Positions 25,190-35,984 of a DNA stretch of 64,000 nt are shown one piece after another (within the stretch, counting starts at the first letter, position 1; every line of letters begins with the position of its first letter). Source of the stretch: an uncultured Granulosicoccaceae bacterium. GTDB lineage: Bacteria > Pseudomonadota > Gammaproteobacteria > Granulosicoccales > Granulosicoccaceae. The translations under genes and the position numbers were made by a program. Where the stretch lies: the NCBI GenBank assembly GCA_937951345.1, contig CALFCF010000073.1:1-64000 (forward strand), read 5' to 3'. The notes below the pieces were generated by a model that saw only the letters and a list, made by a program, of their open reading frames with translations, was not told where the DNA came from and did no database searches.

Positions 25190-27844
25190 CTAACCAGTTT
25201 TTGTGGTCACGTGTTCTTCCAACCAGGCAGGCAAAGAGTCAAACACTTTGTCCAAGCCGTCGAGGGACGGAGCCCCTGCCTGAGCCATATCGTCACGACC
25301 ACCACCTCGCCCACCGAGTGGTGTAACCACCTGCTTTACCAGATCACCGGCTTTGACTTTGTCAGTGACAGACTTTGACACACCGACAATGACAATCGCT
25401 TTTCCACCTGACTCGCTGGCCAGAACAACGGCCGCATCGTTCAGGGTCTGTCGCAATTGATCAATCATCCCGCGAAGCGTCTTTACGTCAGCCTGTTCAA
25501 CCTTTTGCATCACCAGTTGGATGCCCGCCACATCACGTGCGCTGGACGCCAATCCAACCCCTGCCTGACTGGAGATTTTGCTTTGTAAACGCTCAACCTG
25601 TTTGGTCAAGTCACGGTTCTGTTCAATCAGTTGGGTAACTTTATCGACGACCAACTCACGCGGAGATCGTACCAGCGTGGCGATTTCATTAAGCGTGGTC
25701 TGCTCTTGTGCAGCGAAATCGAACGCAGGACTACCGGCAAGGGCTTCTATTCGTCTGACCCCGGCAGCCACACCGGTCTCGGAGCGAATGCGGAATGAAC
25801 CTATGTCACCCGAGGCTGCCAGATGCGTCCCACCACAAAGTTCAGTGGAGTTATCACCGATACTGACAACGCGGACTACATCGCCGTATTTTTCACCGAA
25901 CAGCGCGATCGCGCCGGCATCAAGTGCCTGCTGCATTGTCATTTCGCGAATGACAGTCGTACCGTTACAACGAACCTCATCGTTAACCCAGCGCTCGATA
26001 GCCAGTAACTGCTCGTCCGTTACCGGGTCACCGTGAGAAAAATCAAAACGCAGGTGAGAATCTGTTACCAACGATCCGCGTTGCTCAACATGATGGCCCA
26101 GCACATTTCGCAAGCCACCGTGTAGCAAATGTGTTGCGCTATGGTGTGTCGTAATTTTGCTTCGTCTACCCTCATCAACCTGCGCATCAACGGAGTCACC
26201 CGTCTTGAGCGAGCCGTTCTCTACAACAATACTGTGAATAAACATCTTTCCCTGCTTGCGCGTATCGTAGACACCGGCGCGGAAACCATCCGCAACTAAA
26301 CTACCCGTATCGCCAACCTGACCACCCGATTCACCGTAAAAGGGGGTTTCCGTAAGAACCACCTGTGCTTTGTCACCGGTGTTCAGCACATCAACCGGTT
26401 GTTGATCCACATAGATTGCCTCGACCCGCGTAGATAGCGTCAAAAGGTCGTAGCCGGCAAAGCGCGTTTCACTTTCGACATCCAGCTTAAGTTCATCAGC
26501 AGCATCAAAATTGCTGGCGCTCCGTGCAGTAGCGCGTTGCTGATCCATAGCCTTATCAAAACCATCAACGTCAATACTCAGCCCACGCTCGCGGGCAATA
26601 TCACCTGTTAAATCAGTGGGAAAACCATAGGTATCATAGAGCTTAAAGACAACATCACCGCTGATCGTATTCATACCACTTTGTACAACCTTCTCGAGTT
26701 CCACTTCGAGGATTTTCATGCCTCCGGCAAGTGTTGCATTAAATCGTTCTTCTTCTTTGAGCAACTCAGACTCAATATAATCGCGCTTACTGACAAGTTC
26801 GGGATAGGCATCGCCCATCAGCTTGGCCAGAGGGCCGACCAGTTGATTAAAGAACGGTTCCTGTGCTCCAAGTTTGTGTCCATGACGTGCCGCTCGCCGA
26901 ATAATTCGGCGCAATACATATCCCCGGCCTTCATTTCCAGGCAGCACACCATCTGCAATGAGAAATGCACACGAACGAATATGGTCAGTGATAACACGTA
27001 AGGATGCGTTGGTTCGATCAGTGACCTTGAGCACACTGGCTGTTGCAGCAATCAGGTCATCGAACAAATCGATTTCATAGTTACTGTGCACATGTTGCAA
27101 CACGGCGGCGATCCGCTCGAGTCCCATTCCCGTGTCGACACAGGGTCTGGGCAACGGTGTGAGAGTACCTGAAGCATCACGATCAAACTGCATGAATACC
27201 AGGTTCCAGATTTCTATGAATCGATCACCGTCCTCCTCTGGTGATCCTGGTGGTCCACCGGCAACATCAGGACCGTGATCATAGAAGATCTCTGAGCAGG
27301 GCCCGCAGGGCCCGGTATCGCCCATAGCCCAGAAATTATCCTTTTCACCAATCCTTATCACGCGCTCCGCTGGTACACCGACTTGTTCCACCCATAGTGC
27401 ATGGGCTTCATCATCCTCTTCAAATACGGTGACCCAGAGTTTGTCTTTCGGCAGCGCCAACACACCGGTGAGAAATTCCCACGCAAAATCTATGGCTTCA
27501 GGCTTGAAATAGTCACCAAACGAGAAATTGCCAAGCATCTCGAAAAACGTATGATGCCGTGCGGTGTATCCAACATTATCGAGGTCGTTATGCTTGCCAC
27601 CGGCGCGCACACAACGCTGTGATGTTACTGCGCGGTTGTAGCTGCGCTTATCGCTGCCTGTAAATACGTCCTTGAATTGCACCATTCCGGCATTGGTAAA
27701 GAGCAATGTTTTGTCATTGCCCGGCACCAGTGGACTTGAGGCAACGATCTGATGGCCTTTTTCTTCGAAGAAATTCAGGAACTGCTGGCGGATCTCAGAC
27801 GTTGTAGGATCGCTAACCGTGGTTGATGTACTCTCCGTGCTCAT
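25190..27844 (-). CDS. alaS: Alanyl-tRNA synthetase
   Basis: 884 residues, full family length. The N-terminal class II catalytic core has the motif 2 region RCVRAGGKHNDLDNVGYTARHHTFFEMLGNFSFGDYFK and motif 3 GMGLERIAAVLQ. The editing domain has the zinc-type signature HHSATHLLHGGL and CGGTHLAASGD. The C-terminal DHHA1-like domain ends with GGRGGGRDDMAQAG. It charges tRNA-Ala and clears mis-charged Ser and Gly. It is placed between recX and lysC/csrA as in many gammaproteobacteria. Confidence 0.98.
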   Translation of the reverse strand: MSTESTSTTVSDPTTSEIRQQFLNFFEEKGHQIVASSPLVPGNDKTLLFTNAGMVQFKDVFTGSDKRSYNRAVTSQRCVRAGGKHNDLDNVGYTARHHTFFEMLGNFSFGDYFKPEAIDFAWEFLTGVLALPKDKLWVTVFEEDDEAHALWVEQVGVPAERVIRIGEKDNFWAMGDTGPCGPCSEIFYDHGPDVAGGPPGSPEEDGDRFIEIWNLVFMQFDRDASGTLTPLPRPCVDTGMGLERIAAVLQHVHSNYEIDLFDDLIAATASVLKVTDRTNASLRVITDHIRSCAFLIADGVLPGNEGRGYVLRRIIRRAARHGHKLGAQEPFFNQLVGPLAKLMGDAYPELVSKRDYIESELLKEEERFNATLAGGMKILEVELEKVVQSGMNTISGDVVFKLYDTYGFPTDLTGDIARERGLSIDVDGFDKAMDQQRATARSASNFDAADELKLDVESETRFAGYDLLTLSTRVEAIYVDQQPVDVLNTGDKAQVVLTETPFYGESGGQVGDTGSLVADGFRAGVYDTRKQGKMFIHSIVVENGSLKTGDSVDAQVDEGRRSKITTHHSATHLLHGGLRNVLGHHVEQRGSLVTDSHLRFDFSHGDPVTDEQLLAIERWVNDEVRCNGTTVIREMTMQQALDAGAIALFGEKYGDVVRVVSIGDNSTELCGGTHLAASGDIGSFRIRSETGVAAGVRRIEALAGSPAFDFAAQEQTTLNEIATLVRSPRELVVDKVTQLIEQNRDLTKQVERLQSKISSQAGVGLASSARDVAGIQLVMQKVEQADVKTLRGMIDQLRQTLNDAAVVLASESGGKAIVIVGVSKSVTDKVKAGDLVKQVVTPLGGRGGGRDDMAQAGAPSLDGLDKVFDSLPAWLEEHVTTKTG

Positions 27845-28005
27845 TGAAGATGTTTGCCTGTAACTGATTTCTTTCCCGGTATTCTGACATTCAGACCGGT
27901 TTGTTCGAATTTACGCTTGATATACAATTCGCGCGAGACATAGCGCTACAGCGCAGTAACAATCACGAATTGTTCTTTTTCCGGATCGTTCGTACCGGTG
28001 AATGA

Positions 28006-28611
28006 CTAATGATCAACAGACTCATTTGCCGCATGATCAAGTGCATAGAGCACTTGATCATGTTTAAAACCTCTTTGTTGAAGAAACCTGATCAATCGAT
28101 TGCGCATCCGTTGATCCATCAAGATTGCAACGCCGGCGTCGTTGTTGTCATTATTATCAACGCCACCAGCGACGCCCTTGTGATTAAAGCGTTGTAATTT
28201 CTCAGAACGCGTGACCAGTACCTCAGCGCACTGCGCATACCAATCAACATCATTCTCGGCGACAAATTGTTTGAACACACGCCCGGCCAGCGTCTTATCA
28301 ATACCTTTCTTTTTCAAACGCGCGGCTATATCCAGTTCACCATAGCCGTTATTTATACGTTGTCTGATTAGTAACTCTGCAAATCTCTGGTCAGACTGGT
28401 AGCCTTCATCTGCAAGCTGATCCAGTACAGATTCCAGTAATTCATCAGATAGCGGTTCATCCGCAGAATGCTTACGCGAGAGCTTTTGCTTTAATTCAGC
28501 ACGGCTGTGTTCACGTCGTGCAAGCAATCGAATCGCCCGTGCTTTGAGAGCAGCGACCAGCTCCGGAACCGGCGTAGGTACATCGTCGACGTTCATACTT
28601 ATTGTCGGCAT
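28006..28611 (-). CDS. recX: RecA regulator RecX
   Basis: 201 residues from MPTISMNV; the ORF reads 42 codons further upstream over the recA-recX hairpin and is unlikely to be translated there. The three-helix repeats are visible: AIRLLARREHSRAELKQKL, LDQLADEGYQSDQRFAELLIRQRINNGYGELDIAARLKKKGI and the C-terminal MRNRLIRFLQQRGFKHDQVLYAL. It binds in the groove of RecA filaments and modulates recombinase activity. An Asn/Asp-rich insert (GVAGGVDNNDNNDAGVA) sits before the last repeat. Confidence 0.93.
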   Translation of the reverse strand: MPTISMNVDDVPTPVPELVAALKARAIRLLARREHSRAELKQKLSRKHSADEPLSDELLESVLDQLADEGYQSDQRFAELLIRQRINNGYGELDIAARLKKKGIDKTLAGRVFKQFVAENDVDWYAQCAEVLVTRSEKLQRFNHKGVAGGVDNNDNNDAGVAILMDQRMRNRLIRFLQQRGFKHDQVLYALDHAANESVDH

Positions 28612-28715
28612 TTCCGGGCTTGATCTCAGTGGACTGACACAACCGGCCGATGCATATACAGCGCCAGGTAAAGACACAGGATGTCTAAGGTATGTTGCTG
28701 AAAATTCGTTTGCTG

Positions 28716-28750
28716 TAAAAAGTAGCGTAACCGCCATTCATGGATGGCGG
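28716..28750 (-). terminator. Attenuator-type hairpin between recA and recX
   Basis: On the minus strand ccgccat / atggcgg form a 7-bp stem, followed after about 9 bases by TTTTT. A leaky terminator at this point, which keeps recX expression below recA, is established for E. coli recAX; the same role is inferred here. Confidence 0.6.
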
Positions 28751-28770
28751 CAACGTTTTGCAAACCAGTA

Positions 28771-29814
28771 TCAGGCTTCAGACAGTTCCTCTTCGTCAGC
28801 GGTTTCCTCGATTTGTCCATCACTGCTCGGTAGAAGCAGCTCGCGTAATGCAACGTCGAGACCTTTAGCCATATCAGGATGTTCTTTAAGATACTGACGC
28901 GCATTCTCTTTGCCTTGCCCAATACGCTCACCATTGCAGCTGTACCACGCGCCGGCTTTCTCAACCAGACCATTAGCTACGCCGAGGTCAATCAACTCAC
29001 CTTCACGCGACGTGCCTTCACCGTAAAGAATTTCAAACTCTGTCTGCCGGAACGGTGGCGCCATTTTGTTTTTAACCACCTTCACGCGGGTTTCATTACC
29101 GACCACTTCGTCACCGCGTTTGATCGAACCAATACGCCGTATATCCATGCGGACCGATGAATAAAATTTAAGCGCGTTACCACCGGTTGTAGTCTCGGGA
29201 CTACCGAACATCACACCAATTTTCATGCGAATCTGGTTGATGAAAATAACCAGCGTATTGGAGCGTTTGATATTGGCAGTTAATTTTCTTAGTGCCTGTG
29301 ACATCAGACGCGCATGAAGTCCAACATGCGAGTCGCCCATATCGCCTTCTATCTCGGCTTTCGGTGTGAGTGCCGCAACCGAATCGACAACGATAATATC
29401 CACCGCGGCCGAGCGCACCAACATGTCCGTGATTTCCAGCGCCTGGTCTCCCGTGTCCGGTTGGGATATCAGTAAATCGTCTACGTTGACACCCAGTTTG
29501 GCCGCGTAGTCCGGATCCAGTGCATGCTCGGCATCAACAAACGCCGCCGTACCGCCTTGCTTCTGGCATTCCGCGATAACCTGCAGTGTTAATGTTGTCT
29601 TACCGGATGACTCCGGTCCGTAAATTTCACAGACGCGTCCCTTGGGAAGTCCACCTATACCCAGGGCCACGTCCAGTCCAAGTGTCCCTGTTGAGATCAC
29701 ATCGATGCCCCTGCGGTCAGTCACATCACCCATCCGCATCACGGCGCCTTTGCCGAACTGCTTCTCTATTTGTCCTAACGCTGCGTTAAGCGCTTTCGTT
29801 CGCTGATCATCCAC
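28771..29814 (-). CDS. recA: Recombinase RecA
   Basis: 347 residues. The start codon is GTG (gtggatgatcagcg) with GGAG at normal spacing. Walker [13 protein letters not shown], Walker [13 protein letters not shown], the L1/L2 region ([17 protein letters not shown]) and the acidic C terminus ([18 protein letters not shown]) are all present. It forms filaments on single-stranded DNA for strand exchange and stimulates LexA self-cleavage. cinA and a small secreted protein lie upstream in the same direction and recX downstream. No canonical gammaproteobacterial LexA box was seen. Confidence 0.99.
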   Translation of the reverse strand: MDDQRTKALNAALGQIEKQFGKGAVMRMGDVTDRRGIDVISTGTLGLDVALGIGGLPKGRVCEIYGPESSGKTTLTLQVIAECQKQGGTAAFVDAEHALDPDYAAKLGVNVDDLLISQPDTGDQALEITDMLVRSAAVDIIVVDSVAALTPKAEIEGDMGDSHVGLHARLMSQALRKLTANIKRSNTLVIFINQIRMKIGVMFGSPETTTGGNALKFYSSVRMDIRRIGSIKRGDEVVGNETRVKVVKNKMAPPFRQTEFEILYGEGTSREGELIDLGVANGLVEKAGAWYSCNGERIGQGKENARQYLKEHPDMAKGLDVALRELLLPSSDGQIEETADEEELSEA

Positions 29815-30019
29815 CCGATTGTCTCCTGTCGTTTTGGTCGGTAGTTGAGGTTGCGGGGCTGGTTAACAGCAATCAATGGCACTGCGCTGCAGAGCGTTTC
29901 GACACCCCGATGCATCACCCGGCTTTCTGAAAGCCGGTAAAACAAGCGTCGTTACAAGCGCATCTCGCAAATGCCTGTCATCAGATTGCAGTGGCACATC
30001 AACAGCGCTGCCATTCCCT

Positions 30020-30032
30020 GGAACACTGTTCG
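30020..30032. promoter_or_regulatory. Palindrome upstream of recA, possible non-canonical LexA site
   Basis: GGAACACTGTTCG is a near-palindrome (GAAC-ACT-GTTC) about 205 bp upstream of the recA start. It resembles the half-sites of Gram-positive-type LexA boxes but with a 3-bp rather than 4-bp spacer, and is far from the start codon. It is listed only because no CTG-N10-CAG box was found in the region. Confidence 0.2.
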
Positions 30033-30059
30033 ACAAGTGAATTATCACATACTTGGCGT

Positions 30060-30485
30060 TTATTCCCCCAACTCTTTTTCACAGTCGATCACAGCACCGG
30101 AGTTGGCAGAATTATACTTTTGGCAGAGCTCGAGTAATTTTTGAGCCTTCTCATCCTGTACTTCAGATTCCGCTGCCAGCAGCTCGCGAATTTCGTCCTG
30201 CTCGTCACGCGTCGCATCTCTTTGCGCTATTGCAGCTTCCAGTTCTTTTTTCTGTTCTTCAAGCTGCTCTTCAAGTTGTTCGATCAATGCCTGCTGATCG
30301 TCAGGAGCGTCGCCATCGCCTGACTGTGCAAACACACTACCCGGCAGAACGAGCAGCAGACCGGACAGCAGCCATGAAGCCGCCAAAACCGGGAATTGTT
30401 TTTGTTGCAACGCTCTGTGAGTACCGGAGATTGAACAACGAGCGCGAAACGTGTATCTGAAAACCAGCATATTTTTCAATAACAT
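30060..30485 (-). CDS. Small secreted coiled-coil protein of unknown function
   Basis: About 141 residues from MLLKNM; the ORF begins 20 codons earlier without a ribosome site. A signal peptide (FPVLAASWLLSGLLLVLPGSVFAQ) is followed by an acidic, Q/E-rich coiled coil (DDQQALIEQLEEQLEEQKKELEAAIAQRDATRDEQDEIRELL) and a short tail with two cysteines (LELCQKYNS...VIDCEKELGE) that could form a disulfide. It lies between cinA and recA, all on the minus strand, but separated from recA by 245 bp. I do not recognise a family. Confidence 0.65.
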   Translation of the reverse strand: MLLKNMLVFRYTFRARCSISGTHRALQQKQFPVLAASWLLSGLLLVLPGSVFAQSGDGDAPDDQQALIEQLEEQLEEQKKELEAAIAQRDATRDEQDEIRELLAAESEVQDEKAQKLLELCQKYNSANSGAVIDCEKELGE

Positions 30486-30685
30486 ATCGTCGATTATGTA
30501 GTTTGTGAACAGCTGTAGTTTGAGAAAAGATTGTGGCAAACACATCGCTCAGATGTTTGAACAAACAAGCCATCATCAAACCGGTTGTTTGCAGACATCC
30601 TTGCGCGACATCAGACGCAAAACCATCAGGTGCAACCGGATCTCGCGTCGTTGTAACGTACCTGCAGCGTAACATTCAACGCTTT

Positions 30686-31177
30686 TTAGCGTTTGCTGTA
30701 AAAATCTATAGCATTAAGTATAGCTTCGTGAGCTGCCATCGCCCTGATCGCAGCGCGATCTCCGTCGAACAGGTGATGTCGACTGGCTACAGCGGTTTCC
30801 GACGCCCAACCAATCCAGACCGTACCGACGGGTTTTTCCGGACTACCCCCGCCAGGGCCCGCAATACCGCTGACGGACAGCGCCAGAGCTGCACCGGATT
30901 GCTGAAGCGCACCTCGGGCCATTGCTTCAACCACCGGCTCGCTGACAGCACCATATTGCTCCAACACCCCTGCCGGTACGCCAAGCTGCTGCGTTTTAGC
31001 CCCATTGGAGTAGGTTACCCAGCTTTGTTCAAACCACGCCGAGCAACCGTCAATGTCTGTGAATAACTTGGCTATCAATCCACCTGTGCAGGACTCGGCA
31101 ACCGTTATGGTTTCCCCGCGACCGTCGAGGAGCCGGCCCAACTGTCGCGCCAGTTCAAAAGTTGTTGTGGTACTCAT
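30686..31177 (-). CDS. pncC: CinA/PncC family nicotinamide-nucleotide amidohydrolase
   Basis: 163 residues from [14 protein letters not shown]; the ORF extends 14 codons upstream. It is the stand-alone C-terminal domain of Cin[40 protein letters not shown] holds the catalytic Ser of the AESCTGG motif, and [23 protein letters not shown] completes the site. It deamidates nicotinamide mononucleotide to nicotinate mononucleotide for NAD recycling. Location upstream of recA is a widespread arrangement. The COG1058 N-terminal domain is absent. Confidence 0.93.
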   Translation of the reverse strand: MSTTTTFELARQLGRLLDGRGETITVAESCTGGLIAKLFTDIDGCSAWFEQSWVTYSNGAKTQQLGVPAGVLEQYGAVSEPVVEAMARGALQQSGAALALSVSGIAGPGGGSPEKPVGTVWIGWASETAVASRHHLFDGDRAAIRAMAAHEAILNAIDFYSKR

Positions 31178-31364
31178 AACCCGAATTGAACCAGAAAATA
31201 AGGCCGGCTGCAGAGACAATATTTCTCAGAACTGAACCAGACGCTAGTTGTCGTAATCATTACAAGGGTGGCACTTTTTGCTGTGAGCGGACCATTCGGC
31301 TGTTCAACCGACTGAGCCCGCCACTACTTCCGCGAATTCGGAAAGCCCCGGGGAACAAACAACC

Positions 31365-32408
31365 ATGACAAACACCTGTTTGACGCGTTTACCATCAAGC
31401 CGGAGCGGAGGCACACTGTCCGGCAAGTCCGCAAATAAACAATTTCCGCTGACGGGCACAAGCATCAAAATGCGGCAACCCGTTATGCTTTGGTTTACGG
31501 TAATCCTGAGCGTTTTGTACGGCTGCTCAAACGGCAATAGTGATCCAGAAACAGAGCAACTGACGACCGTGAACACGGCCGAGGCGACAGAGCCGTTAGC
31601 GGTCACCGTGGATATCGAAAACCCGGTGGTTCTGGACCCGGGCGACATGCTCGATCGTACTCAGTTTGAACCACTCGGCGACCCTACCGAAACACCATTG
31701 GCCGAGGATCTGGGCGATTTGTTGCCAGTCGTATTCCCGACTCAAACATCAATAGATCTCGCCTACGCGCGCGCTGGTGCAGAATTGATCGCCCGTCTCA
31801 ATACGACTCTGGCGTTACCTACAAACATCGACGTCAACTTTACCGACTGTGGTAGCGCAAATGCGTTTTTTGCGCCGGCTGACGAAAACCCGGAGGCAAC
31901 CTTTATCAGCGCTGGCGGTGCTATTTTCATGTGCCACGAATTGATCGAACTGTTTGCCGGATTCTTCGGTGACGCTGATCAGACGTTTGCAGCCAGTACC
32001 TTTGTACTGATGCATGAATTAGGGCATTCACTAGTCGATCAACTGGATCTACCTGTGCTGGGGATTGAGGAATCTTATGTCGACGGAGTTGCCGCCGTGC
32101 TGCTGGGAGAATCAGGACTGGCCGAGGGACTCGTTCTGGCAGGCTGGTTTTTCGGGGCGCAATCAACCGCACCATTTTTCGACAGTCACCGCGCAGGGCC
32201 ACAACGACTAGGTGATCTCGCCTGCTGGGGTGTCGGCGCTGATCCAACGTTGTTGAACGATCCACTGATCGGCGGAATTGCCCAACAGTTATTTCAGGGG
32301 GGTCGGGATTGCGAACGCGAATACCAGCAGCAGGTGCGCGCGTTGCAATTCGTTCTGGGTCCAAATATCCGCGGTGGCCTGCAGGGTTTGCTGGCGCCTG
32401 ACGAGTAA
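31365..32408 (+). CDS. Predicted lipoprotein metallopeptidase, DUF4344-like
   Basis: 347 residues from the ATG at 31365 (GGGGA upstream); an internal Met at 31470 would give a conventional lipoprotein signal. The lipobox is LYGC (C54 of the long form). After an acidic linker, the globular part contains a gluzincin-type zinc motif HELGH (217-221) in [14 protein letters not shown] and a downstream glutamate in [17 protein letters not shown] that could be the third ligand. This matches my memory of DUF4344 putative metallopeptidases. The substrate is unknown; the location should be the periplasm or outer membrane. Confidence 0.75.
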   Translation: MTNTCLTRLPSSRSGGTLSGKSANKQFPLTGTSIKMRQPVMLWFTVILSVLYGCSNGNSDPETEQLTTVNTAEATEPLAVTVDIENPVVLDPGDMLDRTQFEPLGDPTETPLAEDLGDLLPVVFPTQTSIDLAYARAGAELIARLNTTLALPTNIDVNFTDCGSANAFFAPADENPEATFISAGGAIFMCHELIELFAGFFGDADQTFAASTFVLMHELGHSLVDQLDLPVLGIEESYVDGVAAVLLGESGLAEGLVLAGWFFGAQSTAPFFDSHRAGPQRLGDLACWGVGADPTLLNDPLIGGIAQQLFQGGRDCEREYQQQVRALQFVLGPNIRGGLQGLLAPDE

Positions 32409-32598
32409 AAGCATAGAAACAGGGCAGAAGGCTGAGCGCAGCAATGTTTGCTATGCGTCCGGATACCCCATCGCCTTGTACACTTTCAGTCGTCAGCAAA
32501 TCGAAATTGCCGCGCAACACATCACTGTTTCGTCGCTGACTTTAGGGTCGGACTCAACGGGACTGCACGCACGTCGAGCCATTGGTACACTTGCACCG

Positions 32599-35385
32599 AT
32601 GGCCTCCTCAACGACCCGCAATAAGCCTGCTACAGACACACCAATGATGCGCCAGTATCTGGCGATCAAAAAAGATTACCCTGACACCCTGCTGTTCTAC
32701 CGCATGGGGGATTTCTATGAACTGTTCTTCGCTGATGCAGCGCTAGCTGCGGACCTGCTCGATATCACACTGACCGCCCGGGGTAAGCAAAGCGGCAACC
32801 CCATACCCATGGCTGGCGTGCCCTACCACTCGGCTGAGTCATACATTGCGCGGCTCATCAAACAAGGCCAGTCAGTAGCGGTGTGTGAACAGACCGGTGA
32901 CGTCAATGCCAGCAAAGGGCCAGTCGAGCGCCAGGTCGTGCGCATCATCACTCCCGGTACCCTGACCGACGAATACCTGCTTGAGTCACGCGATACGGCA
33001 CTATTGGTTGCTTTGTGCTGTACCGGGCGATCATCGGGGCGCACTCGTGAGCCCGTCTTCGGGCTTGCCAATCTCGACATGTCCAGTGGTGACTTTGAGG
33101 TTCAGGAACTTTCATCAATCAGTGATGTGGTCGCCGAACTGGCAAGGCTCGGCCCGGCGGAACTGTTAATCCCTGATGATGACTCGCTCCAACGCCAGGG
33201 ACTGATACTGACGGAATACGCGACCCGCGATATTCCGGTATGGCAGTTTGCGGAACGACAGGCGCGCGAGCAGCTGCTTGAACATTTCGGCACACATGAT
33301 TTGTCAGGATTTGGCTGCGAGGAGTTGGGTGCAGGCATCGCTGCAGCAGGCGCAGCGCTGACGTATGCCAGTGCCACTCAGATGGGTAATTTGCCGCACA
33401 TTGGCTCGATTCGGCGCAAACATCCTGACAGCTACCTGCAGCTTGACAGTCATACACGTCGAAATCTCGAGATCAATACCAGCCTCACCGGAGAAGACCA
33501 GCACGGCTTGCTGGCAATCGTCGACAAGACCAAAACCAGCATGGGAAAACGATTGTTGCGTCGCTGGGTAAATCAGCCGCTGCGCCCAGGCGAGGTACTC
33601 AATGCCAGACATCATTGCGTACAGGCACTACTCGAATCAGACACCTACACCCAACTTCGTGATGTTCTAAAATCCGTTGGCGACATCGAACGAATAGTTA
33701 CGCGCATCACTCTGTTTTCAGTACACCCACCTGAACTAGTTGCGCTCAGGCATTCGCTGAGTTGTTTGCCACAATTAAAAACCTTGTGCAACGCACTGCC
33801 GTTACCCGGGGATTTACGTCAGCACCTGACACCACAACCGAACGAGCCGGTACTCGATTTGCTCGAATCAGCGATCATCGATGATCCACCGAAACTGATC
33901 CGCGATGGCGGTGTTTTAAAAGATGAGTTCGACGCTGATCTGAGAGAACTGCGGCAACTTTCCGCCAACCAGGATGACTTTCTGGAGCAGCTTGAAACGC
34001 GCGAAAGACAAAGCAGCGGCATACCAACACTGAAAGTCGGATACAACCGGGTTCATGGTTTTTATATCGAAACCAGCCGCGCACAGAGCGACAAAGTACC
34101 TGCCCGTTACATCCGCCGACAAACACTAAAATCAACGGAACGATTTATAACTGACGAGTTAAAAACGTTTGAAGACAAAGTGCTGGGTGCACGTGAAAAG
34201 GCACTTGCCCGGGAGAAATTACTCTATCAGCAACTTCTGGAAAAATTATCAGAACAGCAACTTGCGCTGCGCTCAATCGGGAATACGCTGGCGGAACTCG
34301 ATGTGTGCTGCAATTTCGCTGAGCGCGCTCATGCACTGGAATGGACAAAGCCTGAATTTTCATCTGATTCGGCGCTGGAAATTATCGCCGGGCGCCATCC
34401 TGTCATTGAACAGTTAATCGAAGAACCGTTCGTTGCGAATGATCTGGTACTGGACAACAACCGACGGTTGTTACTCGTTACCGGACCGAACATGGGCGGT
34501 AAATCAACCTATATGCGCCAGGCAGCAATAATCGTTCTGCTTGCCTGCAGTGGCAGCTACGTTCCTGCCGCTTCATGTCATATCGGACCAGTTGACCGGA
34601 TTTTTACGCGTGTAGGTGCGTCTGATGATCTTGCTGCCGGACAATCAACATTCATGGTTGAAATGACGGAAGCAGCCAACATCCTGCACAATGCAACAGA
34701 AAACAGTCTGGTGTTGATGGACGAAATCGGACGGGGAACAAGTACATTTGACGGTTTATCACTGGCCTATGCATGTGCTGAACATCTGGCCGAACGTAAC
34801 CGCTCGTTGTGCTTGTTTTCGACACATTACTTTGAATTAACGCAGCTGGCAGAACGTATTACAACCATTGAGAACATTCACCTCGACGCTGTGGAGCACG
34901 AGGGAAAGATCATCTTTATGCACAAAGCCAAATCAGGCAGTGCCAGCCAGAGTTACGGATTGCAGGTTGCTAAACTTGCCGGGCTGCCGCCGGCTGTTAT
35001 CGCCAGTGCCACTGCACGGCTACATGAGCTTGAACAACAGTCGACTAAACAAACACAACTTCACTCTGCCAGTAATACACAAGACCTCACGTCATCCACT
35101 GGCAGAACAACCGCTCCGTTAAAAGAAAATAACAGGGAAGCGTTTCCGGAAACCTGTCAACCCGAGTCCAGCGGATACAACGGTGAAAAACTCGGTACCG
35201 CCGATAATCTTGCGGCATTGGATTCTGCAAAATCCGGCACAGCTCAGCTTGAGCTTTTTCAGGATGACTACCGTGCCAGAGTACAGGAACTAAACCAGTT
35301 ACTGCATACCTGCGAGCCGGACAAAACGACACCGATCGATGCTCTGCAGCTGCTCTACACGATCAAATCTGTTTTGGACAGCTGA
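32599..35385 (+). CDS. mutS: DNA mismatch repair protein MutS
   Basis: 928 residues from the Met of [15 protein letters not shown]; the ORF extends 107 codons upstream over the end of the preceding gene, which is not translated as MutS. The mismatch-recognition loop [11 protein letters not shown] (Phe-x-Glu) is near residue 45. The ATPase domain has [13 protein letters not shown] and the Walker B/signature region [16 protein letters not shown]. The C terminus has a polar linker of about 80 residues ([10 protein letters not shown]...KSGTAQ) before the helical tetramerisation-type tail. It recognises base mismatches and recruits MutL, which is encoded 12 kb downstream. Confidence 0.97.
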   Translation: MASSTTRNKPATDTPMMRQYLAIKKDYPDTLLFYRMGDFYELFFADAALAADLLDITLTARGKQSGNPIPMAGVPYHSAESYIARLIKQGQSVAVCEQTGDVNASKGPVERQVVRIITPGTLTDEYLLESRDTALLVALCCTGRSSGRTREPVFGLANLDMSSGDFEVQELSSISDVVAELARLGPAELLIPDDDSLQRQGLILTEYATRDIPVWQFAERQAREQLLEHFGTHDLSGFGCEELGAGIAAAGAALTYASATQMGNLPHIGSIRRKHPDSYLQLDSHTRRNLEINTSLTGEDQHGLLAIVDKTKTSMGKRLLRRWVNQPLRPGEVLNARHHCVQALLESDTYTQLRDVLKSVGDIERIVTRITLFSVHPPELVALRHSLSCLPQLKTLCNALPLPGDLRQHLTPQPNEPVLDLLESAIIDDPPKLIRDGGVLKDEFDADLRELRQLSANQDDFLEQLETRERQSSGIPTLKVGYNRVHGFYIETSRAQSDKVPARYIRRQTLKSTERFITDELKTFEDKVLGAREKALAREKLLYQQLLEKLSEQQLALRSIGNTLAELDVCCNFAERAHALEWTKPEFSSDSALEIIAGRHPVIEQLIEEPFVANDLVLDNNRRLLLVTGPNMGGKSTYMRQAAIIVLLACSGSYVPAASCHIGPVDRIFTRVGASDDLAAGQSTFMVEMTEAANILHNATENSLVLMDEIGRGTSTFDGLSLAYACAEHLAERNRSLCLFSTHYFELTQLAERITTIENIHLDAVEHEGKIIFMHKAKSGSASQSYGLQVAKLAGLPPAVIASATARLHELEQQSTKQTQLHSASNTQDLTSSTGRTTAPLKENNREAFPETCQPESSGYNGEKLGTADNLAALDSAKSGTAQLELFQDDYRARVQELNQLLHTCEPDKTTPIDALQLLYTIKSVLDS

Positions 35386-35984
35386 TTTTTAGTCCATCGC
35401 TTGTTTTTGTCAGGCAGTTAATCTCGTATTATCGTGTGCAAAGCACAGTAGCTTTCGCCCGTCAAGTAAATGCTGACTAAAGCAGTTAGCCGATGACAGT
35501 CGAGCTGCATTCTGCTAGCCTGACGGCTGCCGGGATGCGGGCTAGTTTTACCCTCACCGTTATTCAGTTACGGCAATAGATACCAGTGTTCAGTACTATG
35601 TAGGCGGTAACATGTAGGCGGTAACGCGACAATCCCGCAAAATTTCAGCAACAGATTCAGCGCTACAACTAACAATCCCGAAAGTGTTGCAGCGCAAGGT
35701 AACGCGATGTCTGGTTTATCAAACAGCATCTAAGTTGATTAACGCCGTTGATCGGGTTACTGATGAACTGGAGCTTTATTAATCCAGGCAAAAACCGGTA
35801 TTATTCGAATCAAAGTAATATTCGAATCCTGGAAATATTTAAACCTTGGTAATTTCTTAATTCTTCAGAATTTAACGCAATGAAGTTGAGCTAAACAGAC
35901 GTATCACAACGTCCAAGAATTTTTTATCTGAATGAACACAGACAATAGAACTGTCGCAGTAATACCAACGAAAACCCAGGCACA
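35386..35984. other. Intergenic region mutS-nadK
   Basis: 599 bp without a gene. A 14-bp unit atgtaggcggtaac is perfectly duplicated in tandem (35598-35625). The word attcgaatc occurs twice 17 bp apart near 35803-35828. The AT-rich stretch 35800-35880 is the most likely place for the nadK promoter. No terminator was recognised after mutS. Confidence 0.55.
35598..35625. repeat. 14-bp perfect tandem duplication in the mutS-nadK gap
   Basis: atgtaggcggtaac occurs twice without spacer, probably from replication slippage. Confidence 0.85.

Noticed and set aside
32278-32598. N-terminal extension of MutS
   Set aside because: The extra 107 codons overlap the preceding lipoprotein gene and show no MutS similarity; the family start is at 32599.
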